Origin: CAYLMG01 sp964493425
GTDB taxonomy: Bacteria; Planctomycetota; Phycisphaerae; Sedimentisphaerales; Anaerobacaceae
Direction of reading: 5' to 3'
Assembly: GCA_964493425.1 (NCBI GenBank)
Contig: CAZBMW010000009.1
Coordinates: 34,120-98,119, forward strand
DNA: 64,000 nucleotides
The notes under the pieces were generated by a model. That model was not told where the DNA came from, searched no databases, and worked only from the letters and a program-made list of their open reading frames with translations. Below are positions 1-9,235 of this stretch, piece by piece (the first letter of the stretch is position 1; the number at the start of each line of letters is the position of its first letter). A program made the position numbers and the translations under genes.

Positions 1-439
1 AAAATTCGTTATTAAGCTCATTGAGCTGCTCGCTGGTCGCATCAATAAACTTCGGTGTATAAACGGTAATGAAATATATCATTGACGAAAACACAACAAG
101 CAAAACGAAGCCAAGCAAAAACACGCCAAGAAATTTGCCTACAAGCACTTGAAAGCGATAAACAGGCTTGGTGACAACTGTATAAATTTGACAGTGCTCT
201 ATATCACTTGTTACAGAATATATCGCCACAATAATAGTAAGAAGACAAAGTAAAAAGCTTGTAAGCGACATACCATAGCTTACAAAGGTTTGCGCTCTTC
301 CTTTCGGCGTGCCGTCACCGCTCGTAACCAACCCCATAATCGGGAGCAAAACCAAAAGCAAAACAATAAATGCAACAGCAATCTTCATTCGCAGGGCCTG
401 CTTTACGGTATTTACGGCAATTGCCCAAATCCTACGCAT
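1..439 (-). CDS. ABC-2 type transporter permease, N-terminal part (cut by window edge)
   Basis: The reading frame is open from an ATG at 439 down to the window edge, giving about 146 residues and no stop. It starts MRRIWAIAVNTVKQALRMK, typical of ABC-2 permeases: an amphipathic cytoplasmic start, then a membrane segment at about residues 20-37. A second segment lies near 58-76 and a third near 105-125. Between them is the ITSD/E-like patch (VTSDIEHCQIYTVVTKPV) that recurs in these permeases. The ATG overlaps the stop of the ATPase gene by 8 bases, so the two are translationally coupled and probably form one exporter. The substrate cannot be read from the sequence. The 3' part lies outside the window. 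Confidence 0.8.
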   Translation of the reverse strand, partial: MRRIWAIAVNTVKQALRMKIAVAFIVLLLVLLPIMGLVTSGDGTPKGRAQTFVSYGMSLTSFLLCLLTIIVAIYSVTSDIEHCQIYTVVTKPVYRFQVLVGKFLGVFLLGFVLLVVFSSMIYFITVYTPKFIDATSEQLNELNNEF

Positions 440-1658
440 TCGTCGATTCTCCCTGCTGCTCTTTTCTCTCGATATCCGAGCCGCCGGTAAGCTCATCGAG
501 TATGTTTTTCTCGATTTGCTCCTGCTGTTCAGTCTCCTGTTCGGAAGAGTCAGCCTCGCTGACGGGTTTGGTCTCAACAGGTCCAACCTCCTTAGTCAGC
601 TCACTCAACAATTGCTTATCCACTTCCTGCCCGGGCTCATCAGCCGCTTTAACATCCTTGGTGTCCTGACTATCAGAAACGGGCGCTTCCGAAATCTCTT
701 CAGAAACAAGTTTGTCAAGAATTGAAGCCTTTTTGCTCTCTCCAAGTCCTGCCGCCGTCAGGAAATCTCCTATCCGTGTAGTGCTGAACGCACCGCTCGT
801 CGCAAGCGCATGCTCCTGAGCATCGATTACTGTTTTAACAAAAAATGTTTCAAGCTTCTCCAGTGGAGTTTCAATTGAAAAGTCTTTCTGCTCAGCCTCA
901 ATCAGACTTTTAATCTTATCAAGGGTATCTGTACTTATGGTATCGGCAGTTATTTGTGTTTTGTGGCTCTGCTGCAGCAGCTCTTTAACCTTTCCCTCGG
1001 TCTGAATCCTGCCGCCATAAAGAATCGCAATCCTGTCACACAAATCTTCAACATCAGCAAGCAGATGACTGCAAAGCAAAATTGTTTTGCCTCTTTTTGC
1101 GAGTGTCAAAATCAAATCTTTAATCTGTCTGGTGCCTATAGGGTCGAGACCGGTTGTCGGCTCATCGAGGATGAGCAAATCCGGGTCGTTTATCAATGCC
1201 TGTGCCAGGCCGATTCTCCGGGCCATTCCTTTCGAAAATGTCCCCACAGGCCTGTTGGAAGCCGCTCTTAAACCTACCATATCGAGCAGCGCCTCGATCC
1301 TCATCTTTCTCACCCGAGCCGGAAGCGAAAATAACCTGCCGTAAAAATCCAGCGTCTCCCGTGCACTAAGATATCGATAAAGGTACGACTCTTCCGGCAT
1401 AAAACCGATTCTCGCATTTATCTTCGGGTCGCTGCTGTCACCTCCAAGAACTATTGCCCTGCCCTTCGTAGGGTAAAGCAGTCCGAGAAGCAATTTTATG
1501 GTTGTTGTCTTGCCCGAGCCGTTCGGACCAAGAAGTCCAAAAACCTCATTCTTTCGTATCTTCAAATTCAAATCTTCAACTGCACAAACCTTGTGCCTCC
1601 CCCACCAATCAGAGAAAATCTTGGTCAGCGAAAATGTCTCTATCACATATTCTTCCAT
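432..1658 (-). CDS. ABC transporter ATP-binding protein with long acidic C-terminal tail
   Basis: A 408-residue ATPase of an ABC-2 exporter. Walker A GPNGSGKT is at residues 44-51. The Q-loop region reads GFMPEE, with the PEE form seen in NatA-like ATPases. The signature is FSKGM (141-145), Walker B LLILDEP (161-167) and the switch histidine H198. The nucleotide-binding domain ends near residue 225. The remaining 180 residues are unusual for the family: a linker, then a Glu/Asp/Gln-rich, probably disordered tail. The gene overlaps the downstream permease by 8 bases and lies about 120 bases behind the P-type ATPase. It may serve that permease and possibly the second one at 8216, which has no ATPase beside it. 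Substrate unknown. Confidence 0.93.
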   Translation of the reverse strand: MEEYVIETFSLTKIFSDWWGRHKVCAVEDLNLKIRKNEVFGLLGPNGSGKTTTIKLLLGLLYPTKGRAIVLGGDSSDPKINARIGFMPEESYLYRYLSARETLDFYGRLFSLPARVRKMRIEALLDMVGLRAASNRPVGTFSKGMARRIGLAQALINDPDLLILDEPTTGLDPIGTRQIKDLILTLAKRGKTILLCSHLLADVEDLCDRIAILYGGRIQTEGKVKELLQQSHKTQITADTISTDTLDKIKSLIEAEQKDFSIETPLEKLETFFVKTVIDAQEHALATSGAFSTTRIGDFLTAAGLGESKKASILDKLVSEEISEAPVSDSQDTKDVKAADEPGQEVDKQLLSELTKEVGPVETKPVSEADSSEQETEQQEQIEKNILDELTGGSDIERKEQQGESTNA

Positions 1659-1779
1659 AACGAGTCTTCCGGAACAAATTCTCTATGCGTGCAGAAATCT
1701 TATCCTAACAGCAGCTTATCTTCTGTTCACAACTTTTAAAATAGCGCTGCCCTGCCGGCATACAAATTGCGTTAAAAGC

Positions 1780-3735
1780 TTATATTGCGCGGTCAAGCTC
1801 TTCACCATAGCGGACCAGTCTGGCACTGTTGAAAACAACTATCAGTGAGCCGACAAAATGCAATACAGCCGCGTAAACCACCGGCAGCCAGTTCGCCGCC
1901 GCAGCTACCATTCCAAGTAAGATAAATAATATTCCGAATCCAAGATTCTGATTTATGACCGCCCTTGTCTTTCTCGAAAGCCTGACTAGAAATCCAAGCC
2001 TGTTCAAATCGCCGCTCATTAACGCAATCGATGCGGAGTTTATCGCCACATCACTGCCTGCAGCTCCCATCGCAATACCAAGGTCACCCGCAGCAAGAGC
2101 GGGAGCATCATTAATACCGTCTCCGATAACGACTACTGTATGACCATCCTTTTTGACCTGCTCAACAATCTTAAGCTTATCCTGAGGAAGACAATTAGCC
2201 TTATAATCCGTGCATCCAAGCTCTCCGGCAACGCGGTTTGCAACCACATCCCTGTCACCGGTCAACATAGTCACCCTCTTTATACCGATATCAAACAGCT
2301 CTTTAACCGCGTGATGTGCCTGAGGCCTTGTCTTATCCTGCAGACCTATCCAGCCGATGCAACGTGAACCTTTGGCTACGTAAAGTGTGCTGAAACCCTG
2401 TTCTTCATGAAGAGCAGGATTAGGCACATTTGCCACATCTATTTCATGCTCACGAAGAAAGGAATCTCTTCCAACCAGAATCCGCTCATTATCCACCGTT
2501 GCTGTTACGCCTTTACCGGGTGTCTCTTCGAAATTATGCGCTTCAGAAAGGGTAAGCTTTGCCTCTTTTGCCACCTCTTGCAGCGCCCTCGCAGCCGGGT
2601 GCTTACTCATTCTCTCCGCCGCTGCCGCTGCACTCAAAAGCTCGGAAGCCTCGACATTTTCTGCAGGGGTAAGCTTGGTTACATAAAGCCTGCCCGTCGT
2701 CAGTGTCCCCGTCTTGTCGAAAATCATCGCTGTCATCCTGCCCGCAATCTCAAGGTCAGCAACATTCTTGACAAGCACACCGAGCCTTGCAGATGCCGAA
2801 ATCGCCGCCACCATTGCCGTCGGTGTGGCTAGTATCAAGGCGCAGGGACAGGAAATGACCAGAATAGAAATTGCTCTGCTGTAATCGTCGGTAAAAAACC
2901 AGACTATAAAGGCAATCATCAGTATCGTAGGCGTATACCATTTAACATAACGGTCGATAATCCTCATAATGGGTATCTTTGTCTTTTCGGCCTGCATTAT
3001 CAAAGACTGCACCTTTCCGAGAGTCGTATCGCGGCCGGCCTTTGTAACCTTTATATCCAGAACTCCCGTAAGATTATTAGTGCCCGCAAAAACCTGCATT
3101 CCCGGTACCTTATCTACCGGCAGCGACTCTCCGGTAATAGTCGCCTCATTAACCGAGCTCAGGCCTTTGATAATTTCACCATCCGCAGGTATATTATCAC
3201 CGGGTCGCACACGAATAACGTCGTCAGGGTGCAAACTGTTTACCCTTACCTCTTTTTCACTTCCATCCTCGCGGACTATCTGCGCTTTTTTAGGTGTAAG
3301 TTTGATTAGAGACTCAATAGAAGCTCTGGCTCCGAGTGCGGTTCGGCTCTCGATTAGCTCGCTTAATAACATAAAAAACGCTATGAGTCCGGCTGTCATA
3401 TATCCCTTATACGCAGGCTCTTCGCTTCGACCTGTTGTAACAAAGGCCGCCAGTATCGCCAGTGCCACAAGCTCATCCATATGAGCTTCTTTTCTCACAA
3501 TGCTTTTTACAGCGTGCCATATAATAGGTGCTCCCAGCAGTATGGCAGCGGCCATTGCCAGCATTGTCGTGTTGAAAAAATCTTCACTCCTGTAAAACAG
3601 CCTCGAAATACTGCTGCTTATAAGAAGCATGCCGCCGGCCAGTGTCCCGAGCAGTGCGAGACTGACCCGCACCTGGCTGCCGTGCGTATGTTCTATTTCG
3701 ATTTCTTCCTTCAAACGCAAATGTTGATGCACCAT
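1780..3735 (-). CDS. Heavy-metal translocating P-type ATPase (P1B, CPC type)
   Basis: A 651-residue membrane pump for transition-metal export or import driven by ATP. The actuator-domain TGES is at 201-204, the membrane metal-site CPC at 296-298, and the phosphorylated Asp in DKTGT at D340. The P1B-specific HP pair is at 379-380 and GDGINDAP starts at 538. About eight membrane segments are visible: near 25-45, 55-75, two between 88 and 128, 268-282, 288-312, 597-613 and 618-638. The usual N-terminal Cys-x-x-Cys metal-binding domain is absent; the first 20 residues instead hold three histidines. CPC pumps handle Cu, Zn, Cd or Pb, and the exact metal cannot be decided. It starts 19 bases after the SPFH gene above it, so it is probably co-transcribed with the HflK/HflC-like genes. 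Confidence 0.93.
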   Translation of the reverse strand: MVHQHLRLKEEIEIEHTHGSQVRVSLALLGTLAGGMLLISSSISRLFYRSEDFFNTTMLAMAAAILLGAPIIWHAVKSIVRKEAHMDELVALAILAAFVTTGRSEEPAYKGYMTAGLIAFFMLLSELIESRTALGARASIESLIKLTPKKAQIVREDGSEKEVRVNSLHPDDVIRVRPGDNIPADGEIIKGLSSVNEATITGESLPVDKVPGMQVFAGTNNLTGVLDIKVTKAGRDTTLGKVQSLIMQAEKTKIPIMRIIDRYVKWYTPTILMIAFIVWFFTDDYSRAISILVISCPCALILATPTAMVAAISASARLGVLVKNVADLEIAGRMTAMIFDKTGTLTTGRLYVTKLTPAENVEASELLSAAAAAERMSKHPAARALQEVAKEAKLTLSEAHNFEETPGKGVTATVDNERILVGRDSFLREHEIDVANVPNPALHEEQGFSTLYVAKGSRCIGWIGLQDKTRPQAHHAVKELFDIGIKRVTMLTGDRDVVANRVAGELGCTDYKANCLPQDKLKIVEQVKKDGHTVVVIGDGINDAPALAAGDLGIAMGAAGSDVAINSASIALMSGDLNRLGFLVRLSRKTRAVINQNLGFGILFILLGMVAAAANWLPVVYAAVLHFVGSLIVVFNSARLVRYGEELDRAI

Positions 3736-3754
3736 TTTATTGCCCTGATTTCTC

Positions 3755-5041
3755 TTACTCTTTTGACTTCTTTGTCCTTATTAGAGGGTCCCGGTTGTAA
3801 AGAATCCTCAACTCCTTGCCTTTTGGGCTTTCGACAGGCTGAATAATTATCTTCTCCTCGGCGCTGCCGAGAATTTGCTCCATCGCAGTTTTGTATAACT
3901 CCTGAATAACCAATTGAGGCCTCTTTCTGTATTCAGCCAGTATCTCTCTGAGGTACTCTGCGTTTGCTTTCGCATTCTTCACAACGCTGGTTCGATACGT
4001 TCTTGCCTCGATTATTTTCTTCTGTGCCTCGCCAGCAAGCTGAGACCATAAAAACTCCAGTCTCTGCTCACTTGCATTCGTATCCTTCAACGCACCTAAA
4101 AGCGAGACAGTGACTGGTCCTCCCGCTTCATTGAGAATCTTCTGCGAGTACGTCTTGGCCTCATTAACCCTTGTCTGTTTTATCTGAAAGGCTGTAATAG
4201 ATTCCTGAAATGCCCGGTCCACCTGCAAAGGCCAGGTAATATCAAACAACTGTATCGAGACAACTGTTATGCCGCTTTCAATATTATCCAGCCTGGTCTG
4301 AACCAGTCTTCGAACGTGCTCACTTACCGTCCCTACCTTCTTAAACATCGCCTCATCAATTGTGTAATGAACCATTGCCGTTACTACGGAGCTTTCGATA
4401 ATATCCTGTATTAAAGGATTGATGCTTCTCTTTATCACATCGAAATAAACCTCGCCCGGTTTGGCCCTCTGAACATAAACATTCTTGAAAAACTCTTTCG
4501 GATTATCTATCTGATAAATCAATCTCCATTTGCAATGGACTATGTTATAGTCGCTCTCGCTGAGAGAGCCCGCCACTTTTTCTTTCTCTTCTCCCCTAAC
4601 CAGACAATAACCGTCTATCGTCGGCTGCAGCGGTGCATCGCCTCTTACCTGCTTTTTGGTATCGGAAAGTTTCTCGGCCTCCGTCTGAAAATACCAGAAC
4701 GAATCCACGTCCAGATCTATCTTCTTTTTCACCGGAATTTTTATCATTTCCTCTATCGGATAGGGAAATATCCAGTAAGGCACCGAACGCGACTTTAGAA
4801 CTTCGCCCCGCATCTTGCCAAATCTTAATACAATCGCTTCCTCGTCCGAGCCGACCGTCTCAAAAGCCGATGCAACAAAGAAAATAACAAGAGCAATCAT
4901 AATTAGCTTCAAAACAATAAAGCTTATCTTCAACGCATCAGACAAAGAACGTGTCCCGGCGTCAGAGTCTGTTAGATCTTTCTGTTCGCTGACCGTTTCT
5001 GATTGCGGCTGCTGGTTATTTTTTATCTCTTCGTTTTCCAT
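3755..5041 (-). CDS. SPFH-domain membrane protein (HflK-like, second copy)
   Basis: A 428-residue protein with a charged cytoplasmic N-terminus (1-38), one membrane segment (about 40-60) and an SPFH/band-7 domain from about 62 to 290. A helical stretch follows, then a C-terminal tail. GSDEEAIVLRFGK after the membrane segment corresponds to the start of the HflK SPFH domain. HflK and HflC form large membrane cages around FtsH in known bacteria; no FtsH is visible here. It is the third SPFH gene in a row (21-base gap upstream) and lies 19 bases before the metal ATPase. It is only distantly like the other two and may have a separate job in the assembly. The HflK assignment rests on domain layout and neighbours. 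Confidence 0.8.
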   Translation of the reverse strand: MENEEIKNNQQPQSETVSEQKDLTDSDAGTRSLSDALKISFIVLKLIMIALVIFFVASAFETVGSDEEAIVLRFGKMRGEVLKSRSVPYWIFPYPIEEMIKIPVKKKIDLDVDSFWYFQTEAEKLSDTKKQVRGDAPLQPTIDGYCLVRGEEKEKVAGSLSESDYNIVHCKWRLIYQIDNPKEFFKNVYVQRAKPGEVYFDVIKRSINPLIQDIIESSVVTAMVHYTIDEAMFKKVGTVSEHVRRLVQTRLDNIESGITVVSIQLFDITWPLQVDRAFQESITAFQIKQTRVNEAKTYSQKILNEAGGPVTVSLLGALKDTNASEQRLEFLWSQLAGEAQKKIIEARTYRTSVVKNAKANAEYLREILAEYRKRPQLVIQELYKTAMEQILGSAEEKIIIQPVESPKGKELRILYNRDPLIRTKKSKE

Positions 5042-5062
5042 ATCTTCCTATAGATAGACAGA

Positions 5063-5959
5063 TTATTCTTGTGGAACTAAATGCGGCATCTTCTTTAAGA
5101 GCTTAAAGGGCTCCTCGTCTGCACTGATTACAAAGGTCGCCCTTTCAGCGAGAATCTTCTTGAAGGCCTCTATTGACCTTAAAAACATTGCAAGCTCGGG
5201 GTCATCGTCGAGCATCTTATAATACTGAGCGGCCTCTGCATCTCCCTTACCCATAATGGCTTTTGCTCTCGCATCAGCCGCCGATAGAAGTTCCGTTCTC
5301 ATCGAGTCAGCCTCGGTTTCAATTTTGACCTTTTGCGCCTCGCCCTCGGCCACGGTTTTTTCTGTCATTTGTTTTCTCTCTGCCCGCATCCTTTCGAATA
5401 CATCCTTTGTAGTATCAGCTGCGATTTTAAGCTGCTTTATCCCGAGGTCCACTACTTCTATCCCGTAATCCTTTCTTGCCGTCTCTTTCAGAATCCGGAG
5501 CATCGCCGACTGGATATCCAAGATTTTAATCTGCGATACATCGCTGTTTACAAACTGCGAGAAACTGTACTGGCCGATGACGCTATTCTGCGTATCGTTA
5601 AGCTGGCTGTGCAGCTTGTTTTCCGCCTCCTCTACCGTCCTGACTGAATTGCGAAAATCCAGCGGCTCAGCAATCTTCCAGACAACATAAGTCTTTACAA
5701 TAATAGGTACGGCTCCCTTTGTGGTCGTCTCTGCAAGGTCAGCTTCGAAAACTTTCAGCCTTGTATCGTATTTCTCAACGGTTTGTATCGGCGGCGGCCA
5801 CTTGAAATACCAGCCGGGCTCTGTAATCGGCTCTTCACTTGGATTATCAAACGTCAAGATAAGAGCCGACTCGGTCTCTCTGACCTGAAAGGAAAAAAGA
5901 GACAATCCCAAAACCGCAACAACTAATAGTACAAAAATCGTAATGGCTGCACTTTTCAT
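5063..5959 (-). CDS. hflC: SPFH-domain protein, HflC-like
   Basis: A 298-residue protein with an N-terminal membrane anchor (about 5-24), an SPFH domain (about 25-190) and a helical region. The helical region contains RMRAERKQ and GKGDAEAAQYY, matching the RMRAER and GEGDAEAA stretches of HflC. The end, with RSIEAFKKIL, also follows the HflC pattern. HflC pairs with HflK to restrict FtsH protease at the inner membrane. The start codon overlaps the stop of the large SPFH gene upstream by 4 bases (ATGA type), so the two are coupled, as hflK-hflC usually are. Family confidence is high; exact orthology is less sure because this locus holds three SPFH genes and no FtsH. Confidence 0.85.
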   Translation of the reverse strand: MKSAAITIFVLLVVAVLGLSLFSFQVRETESALILTFDNPSEEPITEPGWYFKWPPPIQTVEKYDTRLKVFEADLAETTTKGAVPIIVKTYVVWKIAEPLDFRNSVRTVEEAENKLHSQLNDTQNSVIGQYSFSQFVNSDVSQIKILDIQSAMLRILKETARKDYGIEVVDLGIKQLKIAADTTKDVFERMRAERKQMTEKTVAEGEAQKVKIETEADSMRTELLSAADARAKAIMGKGDAEAAQYYKMLDDDPELAMFLRSIEAFKKILAERATFVISADEEPFKLLKKMPHLVPQE

Positions 5960-8052
5960 TTTCTTGAGCTCCCTTCCATTCCCGTGACATCAGGCAAACC
6001 CATCATAAGTTTTTCTGTCAGGTCAACAATTTCCGTATAATAATAGTCTCTATCCGCAATAATCACATACTTTCGTATATCCTTAAGCGCATCTTCATAA
6101 GCCTGCAATCTCTGCTCGTGAATGTAAATCTCCGGCGCGGCATTATAGGCTTTTATCTGGCCGGCAAATCTTTCGCCGTTGCCTCTGGCTATAATAGCCT
6201 TCTCATAGGCATAACTGTGAGCTTCACGAAGCGTCTTGAATATATCACCGCTTGCCGCCGCAAAAGATTCATCAAGCTGTTCTGCGATTTCATCAGCCCT
6301 GGCTGAATCTCGTCCGTCCCTTGCCCTTTGATACTCGGCAGCAAGCTCATAAAGCTTTCCGGAGTTTTCCAATGACCCTGCAAGAGTGCTCAAAGTCTTA
6401 TTGCTCTGGGCATGTGCTTTAAGGATGAGGGCCTGTTTCTTCTGAATCGACCCTACAACCTGCTGATAATCCACTGCGACTTCAGGTGGAGGATGTATGC
6501 CCTGAAGACCTACAAAGACTATCTCCACTCCCAGGCCCGCTTCATCTGCAGCTTTTTGCATCTGTTCGGTTAATATCTTTTTGGCTTCAAAGCGGCCGGC
6601 ACCCAGCAGACTATGAGCCAGGTCTGCTTCAGTATCAACCTCTATAGTTGCACCTGCCGCAAAGCGGGTGAGTTTCTCATAACAAATCGCTTCCAGCATT
6701 TTTTCTGATTCATAGCCTACCGAGCCATCATCTTTTTCATAGACGCCATAATTATAAAGAAATGAATGCAAATCTTTGACATGATACTGAACCGGGACAG
6801 CGGCAATAACAAGACTGACAGGCACATCATCGGCAGAGACTTTCTCCGTACTTCGACGGCTTGCTACAAGCAGCTTGTATTCCTCTTCATAATGCTGAAC
6901 ACCCCAGAGTTTCGGCCTGCGTTCCGGCATACCCGTTTTAGGGTCTATCTTGTGCTTATATCCTATCGTAAGCTCCATAATCCTTTTCGTCGGATATTCA
7001 TAAACCTTGTCAATCGGCCAGGGCCATTTAAAGCTAAGACCCGGCTGATATATCTTAACTACACCACCGGCCTTTACCGGATTGCCGAAACGCTCTATTA
7101 TCGCCTGCTCATCAGGCCCTATCACCACTATGCAGCTCAAAAGATATAATGCTGCAGCAGCAAACAAAATTAGCGGCACTATAGCCCTTTCCAGCAGCTT
7201 ATAAAACCACGTCTGAGAAACCTTAAAGCCGAACTGATAATCTATAGCGGTTGCTGCTGTATGTAAAATACCCCCCGGCTCATTAATAATACCAAGCAGT
7301 CTGCTCTCAAATGCTGCCCTGCTGTACTGTCCCTTAAGTCTCGGCCGATAAATATCAAGCACCACATTCAGAGCTGTTTCAAATCCAAGAACTATCAGGA
7401 GTATCGGGACCAGCCAGTTAATGACATTTACTACTATCCAGTAATTGAAATACGCCATTGCAAGGCCGACAGCAAGTGAAAAACTCAATATGGACACACC
7501 GATAAAGATGCTGCCGCCCGCTTTCAACGGCCTCCACTGCTGCTCGCCTGACATCCCCGTCGCATAACGTGAGAACAAAAAGCTGATAAAGGATACAGCT
7601 ATCATTGACACCGCGCAAATCAAAGGCTGTTTGGCCGGCAGGTCAATCCTGCTAGACAAAATATGCAAAAGGTATAAACCAATACCCGCCTGATATGCTG
7701 CTATTATTGCTGAAAATAAGGGAAGGAACCACTTCTCAAGTAAAACAAGGCGCTTCTGAGCAACGGCAAACATATCGGCCCGCTCGCCTTTAGTCTGAAA
7801 AATCGTCTCAGAGTCCCGCTGTTTTGCAAGCCGGCTCATATCGAGCTTTTCCTGCTCTGCCAGCGCCCTCTGGTGAAAATGAATGACAAGTACCAGCCAT
7901 ATAAGGACGGCTGCGCCTATCAGCCAGCTCATTGCATAAACGGCAAAAATTGAGCTCCAAAAGCCCAATAAGAATACTACCAAAAAGAACAAAACACTCA
8001 AAAACAGTGAAACTAAACTTACATACTCAGCACGTTTTGAACTTACCGCCAT
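5956..8052 (-). CDS. Large polytopic SPFH protein (HflK-like with multi-pass N-terminal domain)
   Basis: A 698-residue protein, much longer than ordinary HflK (about 400). The first 300 residues hold about seven membrane segments (near 10-35, 40-58, 108-132, 143-160, 180-200, 205-228 and 290-310). The SPFH domain begins after the last one with VIGPDEQAIIERFGNP. KWPWPIDKVYEYPTKRI corresponds to the proline-rich strand typical of HflK. The rest (about 560-690) is helical and charged. It is first in the operon and overlaps hflC by 4 bases, which fits the HflK partner role. The multi-pass N-terminal domain is not part of the classical protein and I do not recognise it. The ATG at 8052 was kept because the hydrophobic segment starts ten residues later. 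Confidence 0.82.
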   Translation of the reverse strand: MAVSSKRAEYVSLVSLFLSVLFFLVVFLLGFWSSIFAVYAMSWLIGAAVLIWLVLVIHFHQRALAEQEKLDMSRLAKQRDSETIFQTKGERADMFAVAQKRLVLLEKWFLPLFSAIIAAYQAGIGLYLLHILSSRIDLPAKQPLICAVSMIAVSFISFLFSRYATGMSGEQQWRPLKAGGSIFIGVSILSFSLAVGLAMAYFNYWIVVNVINWLVPILLIVLGFETALNVVLDIYRPRLKGQYSRAAFESRLLGIINEPGGILHTAATAIDYQFGFKVSQTWFYKLLERAIVPLILFAAAALYLLSCIVVIGPDEQAIIERFGNPVKAGGVVKIYQPGLSFKWPWPIDKVYEYPTKRIMELTIGYKHKIDPKTGMPERRPKLWGVQHYEEEYKLLVASRRSTEKVSADDVPVSLVIAAVPVQYHVKDLHSFLYNYGVYEKDDGSVGYESEKMLEAICYEKLTRFAAGATIEVDTEADLAHSLLGAGRFEAKKILTEQMQKAADEAGLGVEIVFVGLQGIHPPPEVAVDYQQVVGSIQKKQALILKAHAQSNKTLSTLAGSLENSGKLYELAAEYQRARDGRDSARADEIAEQLDESFAAASGDIFKTLREAHSYAYEKAIIARGNGERFAGQIKAYNAAPEIYIHEQRLQAYEDALKDIRKYVIIADRDYYYTEIVDLTEKLMMGLPDVTGMEGSSRK

Positions 8053-8215
8053 CTTTTATTCTCTGAAGTCTGAACAAATATAAACAAAATACCCTATTAT
8101 TTCGTAATAGCTTTACAAAATTGAAAGATTGTAATATAAAGACTCAAGGCTCTAAGTCAAGAATTCATTTGCGTTAGCCAATGTAATATAATGTAATATA
8201 TAGACTTATATTCCT

Positions 8216-9178
8216 ATGATTAAATTATTCACAATAGCGAAAAACACTTTCACTGAAACAGTAAGACACCCGATTTATGCCGTAATCATCATCGCTGTTC
8301 TGTTCTTAATCACCCTCAGCCCGTCAATAACAATGTATTCGCTTGAAGACGACGATAAATTGTTACGTGAAATTGGTTTATCTACGCTTTTTCTGGCCAG
8401 TTTGTTCATTGCAATTTTGTCCGCTTCCGGCAGCGTCGCCGAAGAAATCGAGAATAAAACCATCCTCACAGTCCTCAGTAAGCCCATACAACGTCCGATA
8501 TTCATATTTGCAAAATTCGTTGGTGTCGCTGCTGCTGTAATCCTTGCCCATTACATCTGCACAATCGCCCTTTTGATGGCTGTCAGACATGGTGTTCTCG
8601 AAACCGTAAACGACCCTCACGACTGGACCGTAATAACTGCAGCAGGAATTTCAGCTTTCTCTGTCTTCATATTAAGTGCTTTCTTCAATTACGTTTATGA
8701 CTGGAAATTCTCATCGACAGTGGTGGTTCTGCTCGCAATATTCACAACTTTAAGCATTATATTCCTTGCCTTTATTGACAATAATTGGCAGTTTAATCCA
8801 TCCGGCAACGGCATAAACGCCCTCGACCTCTTTGCTTCCTTACTGCTCGTATTAGCCGCCGTTATCATTGCCGCTTTGGCAGTGGCCTTTTCAACCCGTT
8901 TTAACATTTCAATTACTCTTTCATTCTGCGTCAGCATATTCCTGCTCGGCCTGGTCACCGACTCGATATTCGCTGAGCTCGCTCAGGAACATCTGTGGGC
9001 AAAGATATGCTACTTTTTAGTCCCCAACCTGCAGATTTTCTGGATTAGCGACGCTATACACGAACAAAGCGAAATCACTTTCAACTATATTGCAGTAAGT
9101 GCGGTTTACAGCTTTTGTTACGCAGGTGCAATATTACTGCTCGCGATTGCCTCTTTTCAGAGACGGCAGGTAGGATAG
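8216..9178 (+). CDS. ABC-2 family transporter permease
   Basis: A 320-residue membrane protein with about eight hydrophobic segments and no soluble domain. The start MIKLFTIAKNTFTETVRHP and the later EEIENKTILTVLSKPI are characteristic of ABC-2 permeases: an elbow helix, then the conserved patch between segments 2 and 3. It is transcribed divergently from the SPFH/metal-pump operon across 163 AT-rich bases and has no ATPase beside it. A partner could be the ATPase at 432-1658, whose own permease is the partial gene at the window start; this is inference. Just before the gene a 10-base unit (atgtaatata) is repeated head to tail at 8181-8200. It contains a TATAAT-like hexamer, but no well-spaced -35 box could be assigned. 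Confidence 0.85.
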   Translation: MIKLFTIAKNTFTETVRHPIYAVIIIAVLFLITLSPSITMYSLEDDDKLLREIGLSTLFLASLFIAILSASGSVAEEIENKTILTVLSKPIQRPIFIFAKFVGVAAAVILAHYICTIALLMAVRHGVLETVNDPHDWTVITAAGISAFSVFILSAFFNYVYDWKFSSTVVVLLAIFTTLSIIFLAFIDNNWQFNPSGNGINALDLFASLLLVLAAVIIAALAVAFSTRFNISITLSFCVSIFLLGLVTDSIFAELAQEHLWAKICYFLVPNLQIFWISDAIHEQSEITFNYIAVSAVYSFCYAGAILLLAIASFQRRQVG

Positions 9179-9235
9179 CAATTCATATCCCGCGGTTCTC
9201 AACTCGTCACGCACGGCTCGTGGTTTAAAAACGAA

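Noticed and set aside
8175..8200. Sigma-70 promoter for the divergent ABC-2 permease
   Set aside because: A TATAAT occurs in the tandem atgtaatata repeats, but no -35 hexamer is at a workable distance; recorded only in the gene entry.
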